A stretch of DNA of 7,393 bases from positions 1 to 7,393 of the forward strand of contig JBAQKP010000073.1 of NCBI GenBank assembly GCA_049301135.1. Reading direction: 5' to 3'. Positions 4,468 to 7,393 of the stretch are shown piece by piece (position 1 is the stretch's first letter; the number at the start of each line of letters is the position of its first letter). Source of the DNA: JAYXXU01 sp049301135 (lineage in GTDB: Bacteria; Pseudomonadota; Gammaproteobacteria; Pseudomonadales; Moraxellaceae). The translations under genes were made by a program, and so were the position numbers. Under the pieces are notes generated by a model, which worked only from the letters and a program-made list of their open reading frames with translations, was not told the DNA's origin and did no database searches.

Positions 4468-5310
4468 TTAGCGGCTGGTGGTATTCATCTCATCAAACAA
4501 CGCGACATAGGCCAGCGTCAACTTATGCGCATCATCCAAGTGAATCAGCGGTTGGTTTTTCTGATGTGACTCCTTCATGATCACCGACGGCGGTAGCATC
4601 GCGTCAAACACCGGCAAACCGTCGTTTTTCAACTGCTGTACCACTTGCTGCGGCAGGGTGGCGCGAGATTGGTACTGATTCACCACGATGCCTTCAACTG
4701 CCAGCTTTGGATTGTGATCAGATTTGGTTTCGACCACATTTTCCAGCAGCGTCTGTAGCGCCCGATGCGAAAACACATCACAGTCAAACGGAATCACCAC
4801 CCGATCACCGGCAATTAATGCCGCCAATGTATAAAAATTAAACGCCGGCGCGGTATCAATAAACACCAGATCAAACTGACCGGACAACTGCTTTAACGCA
4901 TCGCGCAGCTTAAAAATCTTGTGTTTGCTTTGCAGCGCGTGTTCCATCTCGCCCAGCGCCGGACTGGCTGGAATCACCGACAGACGCTCAAACTGGGTCG
5001 GATGAATATAATCGGCCAGACTTTCTTCTTTTGCTTTGAGGATCGAACCCAGTGCCGAGCCGAGCAAGCCTTTGTTTTGGCCAGCACTCAACAACGTCTC
5101 AAAATAACCACCAATATTCGGCTCTAGCGCAGGATTACCCGCACCATGCGTGGCTTTTTCGCCGAGTAGATACTGGCTCGAGTTACACTGCGGATCAAGG
5201 TCGATCACCAAGGTGCGATAGCCACGCGCGGCGGCAATCGCGGCCAGATTCACCGTAATGCTGGACTTGCCGACACCGCCTTTTTGATTAAACACCACGC
5301 GACACAGCAT
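4468..5310 (-). CDS. ParA/MinD-family P-loop ATPase, orphan
   Basis: This 280-residue protein is a ParA-type deviant Walker ATPase. Residues 10-16 are KGGVGKS (signature Lys10, catalytic Lys15), residues 35-41 VIDLDPQ form the Walker A' motif, and LVFIDTAP (148-155) is Walker B with Asp152. Such proteins dimerise on ATP and usually bind DNA or membrane to position plasmids, chromosomes or protein complexes. It lacks the N-terminal helix-turn-helix domain of large plasmid ParAs and no parB or parS-like repeat is seen nearby, so a plasmid partition role is not supported. The start is the ATG at 5310 because GGGAG (5321-5317) sits 6 nt upstream; an in-frame GTG at 5313 would be only 3 nt away. 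The small lipoprotein gene follows at 30 bp, hinting at a cargo-positioning or envelope-linked role, which is inference. A weak promoter may lie in the 100-bp gap to sirB2. Confidence 0.87.
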   Translation of the reverse strand: MLCRVVFNQKGGVGKSSITVNLAAIAAARGYRTLVIDLDPQCNSSQYLLGEKATHGAGNPALEPNIGGYFETLLSAGQNKGLLGSALGSILKAKEESLADYIHPTQFERLSVIPASPALGEMEHALQSKHKIFKLRDALKQLSGQFDLVFIDTAPAFNFYTLAALIAGDRVVIPFDCDVFSHRALQTLLENVVETKSDHNPKLAVEGIVVNQYQSRATLPQQVVQQLKNDGLPVFDAMLPPSVIMKESHQKNQPLIHLDDAHKLTLAYVALFDEMNTTSR

Positions 5311-5316
5311 CACAGA

Positions 5317-5321
5317 CTCCC
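5317..5321 (-). promoter_or_regulatory. parA ribosome binding site
   Basis: GGGAG on the leftward strand, 6 nt from the ATG at 5310 and only 3 nt from the GTG at 5313. The spacing favours the ATG as the start of the ParA-like protein. Confidence 0.6.
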
Positions 5322-5340
5322 GAAAAATAGTAAAAATTGG

Positions 5341-5369
5341 TTTACGCAGCGCCTGTTATTCAAAGTCAA
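5341..5369 (-). promoter_or_regulatory. Possible sigma-70 promoter for parA
   Basis: The leftward strand has TTGACT (5369-5364), 17 bp, then CGTAAA (5346-5341). The -35 is good but the -10 matches at only three positions. It lies in the gap between sirB2 and parA, so it may allow separate expression of parA and the lipoprotein gene. Confidence 0.25.
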
Positions 5370-5410
5370 AAAACCTTAAAAACGCCAGACGCACAACCTT
5401 AAATCAGACA

Positions 5411-5788
5411 TTAAAGCACTGGCTTGGCAATCGCCAGCCACAAAATCGCCACATAAGCGACGGTCGCCACAAACACGCCAGTCTTAAACTGACTGACCGT
5501 CGCAGTATCGCGAAACGCCTTGACCGAGGCCGAAATCGCCACGAGGAACAAAACAATTTTGGCAAAAATCCAATGTGGATAAATCGGCAATTGCAGCAAC
5601 ATCGCCACGCCCGCCACGATGACCACGCTATAGACGATATGCGGGGCAATCTTAAAAAACTTGCTCAAGCCAGCCGAGGCCAGTTGACCACTTGGACTCG
5701 GCGCAAGCATGCCCAAAATAGCGCGGGTCGCAAACATCAAGATCGCCAACACGCCAAAACTCATGTGTAACACTTTGATCAGCATCAT
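5411..5788 (-). CDS. sirB2: SirB2-family integral membrane protein
   Basis: The 125-residue protein is almost all membrane, with four predicted helices at about 4-27, 48-66, 72-92 and 103-121. The early LIKVLHMSFGVLAILMFATRAIL, the IAPHIVYSVVIVAGVAML block, and PHWIFAKIVLFLVAI match the SirB2 pattern: a His in helix 1, PH before helix 2, and a W-x-x-AK motif opening helix 3. SirB2 was named as an up-regulator of Salmonella invasion genes, but its biochemical role is unknown and it is common in non-pathogens, so no virulence role should be read into it. The ATG at 5788 is chosen because AGGG (5799-5796) is 7 nt upstream; a TTG at 5791 and another ATG at 5785 are alternatives. It starts 35 bp after bolA and is likely co-transcribed with it. 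Confidence 0.85.
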   Translation of the reverse strand: MMLIKVLHMSFGVLAILMFATRAILGMLAPSPSGQLASAGLSKFFKIAPHIVYSVVIVAGVAMLLQLPIYPHWIFAKIVLFLVAISASVKAFRDTATVSQFKTGVFVATVAYVAILWLAIAKPVL

Positions 5789-5795
5789 CAAAAAA

Positions 5796-5799
5796 CCCT
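5796..5799 (-). promoter_or_regulatory. sirB2 ribosome binding site
   Basis: AGGG on the leftward strand, 7 nt from the ATG at 5788 (4 nt from the TTG at 5791 and 10 nt from the ATG at 5785). It favours 5788 as the start. Confidence 0.5.
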
Positions 5800-5823
5800 A
5801 CCCGAACCTATCAAGATAAAAAC

Positions 5824-6162
5824 TTATGCTTTGGGCGCGTGTGCACAGGCTGGACTATCCGGTGCTTGGCCTGCCCACTCATTCGGGCTGTAGGCATGAA
5901 TCGCCAACGCATGAATCGTACCGCCATGTGCGCTGAGCAGCTCAGCCGCCAGCGCATAGACTTTTTGGTGACGCTGTACCGCGCGTAAGCCTTCAAATGC
6001 AGCACTGACGACGGTGACTTTAAAATGGCTTTCTTTGCCTTCAAAATACCCGCCGTGACCACGAGACTCGTTGTCCACTTGCAACACACTCGGCGCGAGT
6101 GCCTGCAAGCGGTCATGCAGTTGCTGTTGCAAAACACCCATCAAGCCAATCTGAAGTGCCAT
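5824..6162 (-). CDS. bolA: BolA family protein
   Basis: The 112-residue protein carries the BolA fold: an N-terminal helix (VLQQQLHDRLQALAPS, 10-25), a variable strand-loop (HGGYF... ESHFKVTVVS, 36-53), then the family core FEGLRAVQRHQKVY (57-69) and IHALAIHAYSPNEW (83-96). The conserved His65 and His84 are present; in BolA-glutaredoxin complexes one conserved histidine helps ligate a shared [2Fe-2S] cluster. BolA proteins act in Fe-S/iron handling with monothiol glutaredoxins and, in E. coli, affect cell shape and biofilm genes under stress. The tail after SPNEW (about 16 residues, with Cys106) is slightly longer than usual. The ATG at 6162 is preceded by AGAGG at 5 nt. sirB2 follows at 35 bp. 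Whether it is the BolA or the IbaG paralogue is uncertain, but the overall sequence is closer to BolA. Confidence 0.9.
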   Translation of the reverse strand: MALQIGLMGVLQQQLHDRLQALAPSVLQVDNESRGHGGYFEGKESHFKVTVVSAAFEGLRAVQRHQKVYALAAELLSAHGGTIHALAIHAYSPNEWAGQAPDSPACAHAPKA

Positions 6163-6194
6163 ACCGACCTCTACGCCTTGAACCGACTGAATAC

Positions 6195-6211
6195 CGGCAG
6201 AATTCTAGCCG
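6195..6211. repeat. Near-perfect palindrome upstream of bolA
   Basis: CGGC-AGAATTCT-a-GCCG is a 16-bp palindrome interrupted by one extra base. It lies in the 97-bp gap between the M48 protease gene and bolA. There is no T run, so it is not a convincing terminator. It could be an operator for bolA or chance. Confidence 0.3.
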
Positions 6212-6259
6212 ATTACTGAGCAAGCTGTGGCACCTTATTTGCCTAGCGGTTTGGTTTGC

Positions 6260-7072
6260 TTAGCGACGTGCAGTACTTTGTTGGTAGATCGGCATCACGC
6301 GTGGCAACAGTTGCTGAATCTGGGTCATCCGATCACCGGTCGAAGGGTGGGTGCTGAGGAATTTTGGTGGCTCGCCTTGGCTGGCCTGCCGCATTTTTTG
6401 CCACAAGGTCAGTGCCGCTTGTGGGTTATAGCCCGCACGCGCCATCAACTCTAAGCCCAACACATCGGCTTCTTCTTCTTGCGCCCGACTGTGTGGCAGT
6501 TGCAAACCCAGTTGTGCGGCCATACCGGCGGCTTGCGCTTGGCCTTCACTCAGCCCGACCACACTGGCCAAAATCCCCAAACCGGTCTGCTGCGCCACAT
6601 CGCGCGACATCCGCTCGCGGGCATGTTCACGTAGGGCATGGGCGATTTCGTGCCCCATGATTGCGGCAATCTCCGCATCAGTCAGTTGTAGACGGCTGAC
6701 GATTCCATTGTAAAACATCACTTTACCACCGGGCATCACGAAGGCGTTCAGCTCGTTGCTTTGGATGGTATTGACCTCCCACTGCCAGCCACGCGCATCT
6801 GGCCGAAACGCATTCACCTGTGGCACGAGGCGATTGGCGATGCCACGCAAGCGTGCCAGCATGGCTGCATCACGGTTCAGCACATTTTTTTGGCGGGCTT
6901 GTGCCAGCAGCTCTTGGTAGCTTTTGCTCGACAGTGCGTTGACTTCTTCGCTCGACACCAGCAGCAGTTGCTTACGGTTGACGCCGGTCGCACCTTCTTG
7001 GGTGGTGCTCACGCAACCGGTCAAGCCGAGACTGGCTGCCAATACAGTAATACTGATCCGACGCAATGACAT
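6260..7072 (-). CDS. M48-family zinc metallopeptidase lipoprotein (LoiP/YggG-like)
   Basis: The 270-residue protein begins with a lipoprotein signal peptide (MSLRRISITVLAASLGLTGC, lipidated Cys20), so it is probably a periplasmic, membrane-anchored protease. The M48 core is clear: NAFVMPGGKVMFYNGI (109-124), the zinc motif HEIAH (141-145) followed by ALREHARERM, the third ligand in EEEADVLGLELMARAGY (Glu201 of EAD), and STHPSTGDRM (241-249) near the C-terminus. Length and layout match the small LoiP type, not BepA, which has a C-terminal TPR domain. Relatives degrade damaged or misassembled envelope proteins. The ATG at 7072 is chosen because AGGAG (7084-7080) is 7 nt upstream and the signal peptide starts there. 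The frame stays open to 7300, but the added residues do not look like protein and would bury the signal sequence. bolA follows after 97 bp. Confidence 0.9.
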   Translation of the reverse strand: MSLRRISITVLAASLGLTGCVSTTQEGATGVNRKQLLLVSSEEVNALSSKSYQELLAQARQKNVLNRDAAMLARLRGIANRLVPQVNAFRPDARGWQWEVNTIQSNELNAFVMPGGKVMFYNGIVSRLQLTDAEIAAIMGHEIAHALREHARERMSRDVAQQTGLGILASVVGLSEGQAQAAGMAAQLGLQLPHSRAQEEEADVLGLELMARAGYNPQAALTLWQKMRQASQGEPPKFLSTHPSTGDRMTQIQQLLPRVMPIYQQSTARR

Positions 7073-7079
7073 GGTGACG

Positions 7080-7084
7080 CTCCT
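7080..7084 (-). promoter_or_regulatory. Ribosome binding site of the M48 protease gene
   Basis: A full AGGAG on the leftward strand, 7 nt from the ATG at 7072. It fixes the start of the signal peptide and rejects the longer open frame. Confidence 0.75.
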
Positions 7085-7170
7085 GAATAGTCGGTCGATG
7101 CAACTGGTGTGCGGCTGTTGCACGGATATCGCCGCCACAATCGCAAGTCGCTCATCGCTTAATTGGCTGA

Positions 7171-7199
7171 ATAGTAACGTATCAGCTGGGCAGTACCAA
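7171..7199 (-). promoter_or_regulatory. Candidate sigma-70 promoter for the M48 protease gene
   Basis: The leftward strand reads TTGGTA (7199-7194), 17 bp, TACTAT (7176-7171), four and five matches to the -35 and -10 consensus. It would give a leader of about 90 nt. It is the best candidate I saw in the 274-bp gap between the protease gene and tRNA-Gly. Confidence 0.35.
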
Positions 7200-7305
7200 C
7201 GTAGTTTTGCGGCAGAATCTAGGGGTTTTTGTAGGGTATTATTTTTGCAACTGGCTAAAAAATTATCACTTAGCACCAGCCTGTGAAATCTTTTACGCAA
7301 ACCAC

Positions 7306-7333
7306 TTGACTCACCCCAAAAAATCGCTATTAT
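7306..7333 (+). promoter_or_regulatory. Sigma-70 promoter of tRNA-Gly
   Basis: TTGACT (7306-7311), a 16-bp spacer, then TATTAT (7328-7333), each one base from consensus. The -10 ends 13 nt before the mature tRNA 5' end, leaving a very short 5' leader, as is common for tRNA genes. Confidence 0.7.
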
Positions 7334-7346
7334 TGCTGCTCTCGAC

Positions 7347-7393
<47 letters not shown>

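Noticed and set aside
4468..5310. Plasmid or integrated-element partition system
   Set aside because: No parB, centromere-like repeats, replication gene, integrase or attachment repeat is visible, and the neighbours are ordinary chromosomal genes.
7073..7300. 76-residue upstream extension of the M48 protease frame
   Set aside because: The lipoprotein signal peptide starts at the 7072 ATG, which has a perfect AGGAG; the extension would place the signal sequence internally and has no protein-like features.

Overview
This is a stretch of gammaproteobacterial chromosome of roughly balanced base composition. The gene set suggests Pseudomonadales, perhaps a higher-GC relative of Acinetobacter in Moraxellaceae: an assimilatory nitrate locus with a phosphatase-kinase fusion next to the transporter, as I recall from Pseudomonas, plus bolA, sirB2, an M48 lipoprotein protease and tRNA-Gly. 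That placement is inference. No mobile element, CRISPR array or phage gene is visible.

Left part (1-4001): nitrate assimilation. The 5' end of nirB (NADH-dependent nitrite reductase large subunit) runs leftward out of the window. A 515-bp intergenic region separates it from the rightward nitrate transporter gene (narK/nasA), which is followed by a membrane-anchored PP2C phosphatase-Ser/Thr kinase fusion. The intergenic region is the most information-rich part of the window. It has good matches to sigma-54 (-24/-12) promoters facing both ways, a perfect IHF consensus about 65 bp upstream of the predicted nirB start, a 9-bp-arm inverted repeat and NtrC-like half-sites. The predicted nirB transcript carries a ~150-nt leader. 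A hairpin with a six-base A1/G4 loop (the ANTAR-protein target signature) overlaps the 5' arm of a strong intrinsic terminator, which is the layout of NasR/NasT-type nitrate-responsive antitermination. The narK transcript would have only a ~25-nt leader and no attenuator. The inferred logic is shared nitrogen-limitation control at both promoters, with nitrate control added only on the nirB side.

Right part (4033-7072): five leftward genes in the order M48 lipoprotein metallopeptidase, bolA, sirB2, an orphan ParA-type ATPase, and a small glycine-rich lipoprotein. Gaps are 97, 35, 100 and 30 bp, so parts may be co-transcribed; ParA and the lipoprotein are the likeliest pair. The kinase and lipoprotein genes converge with only 31 bp between them.

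Right edge (7306-7393): a rightward tRNA-Gly(GCC) gene with a clear sigma-70 promoter, cut off by the window end, divergent from the M48 gene.

Several starts were moved from the longest possible reading frame on the basis of Shine-Dalgarno position, signal peptide or family N-terminus: narK 727, kinase 2319, parA 5310, sirB2 5788, M48 protease 7072.
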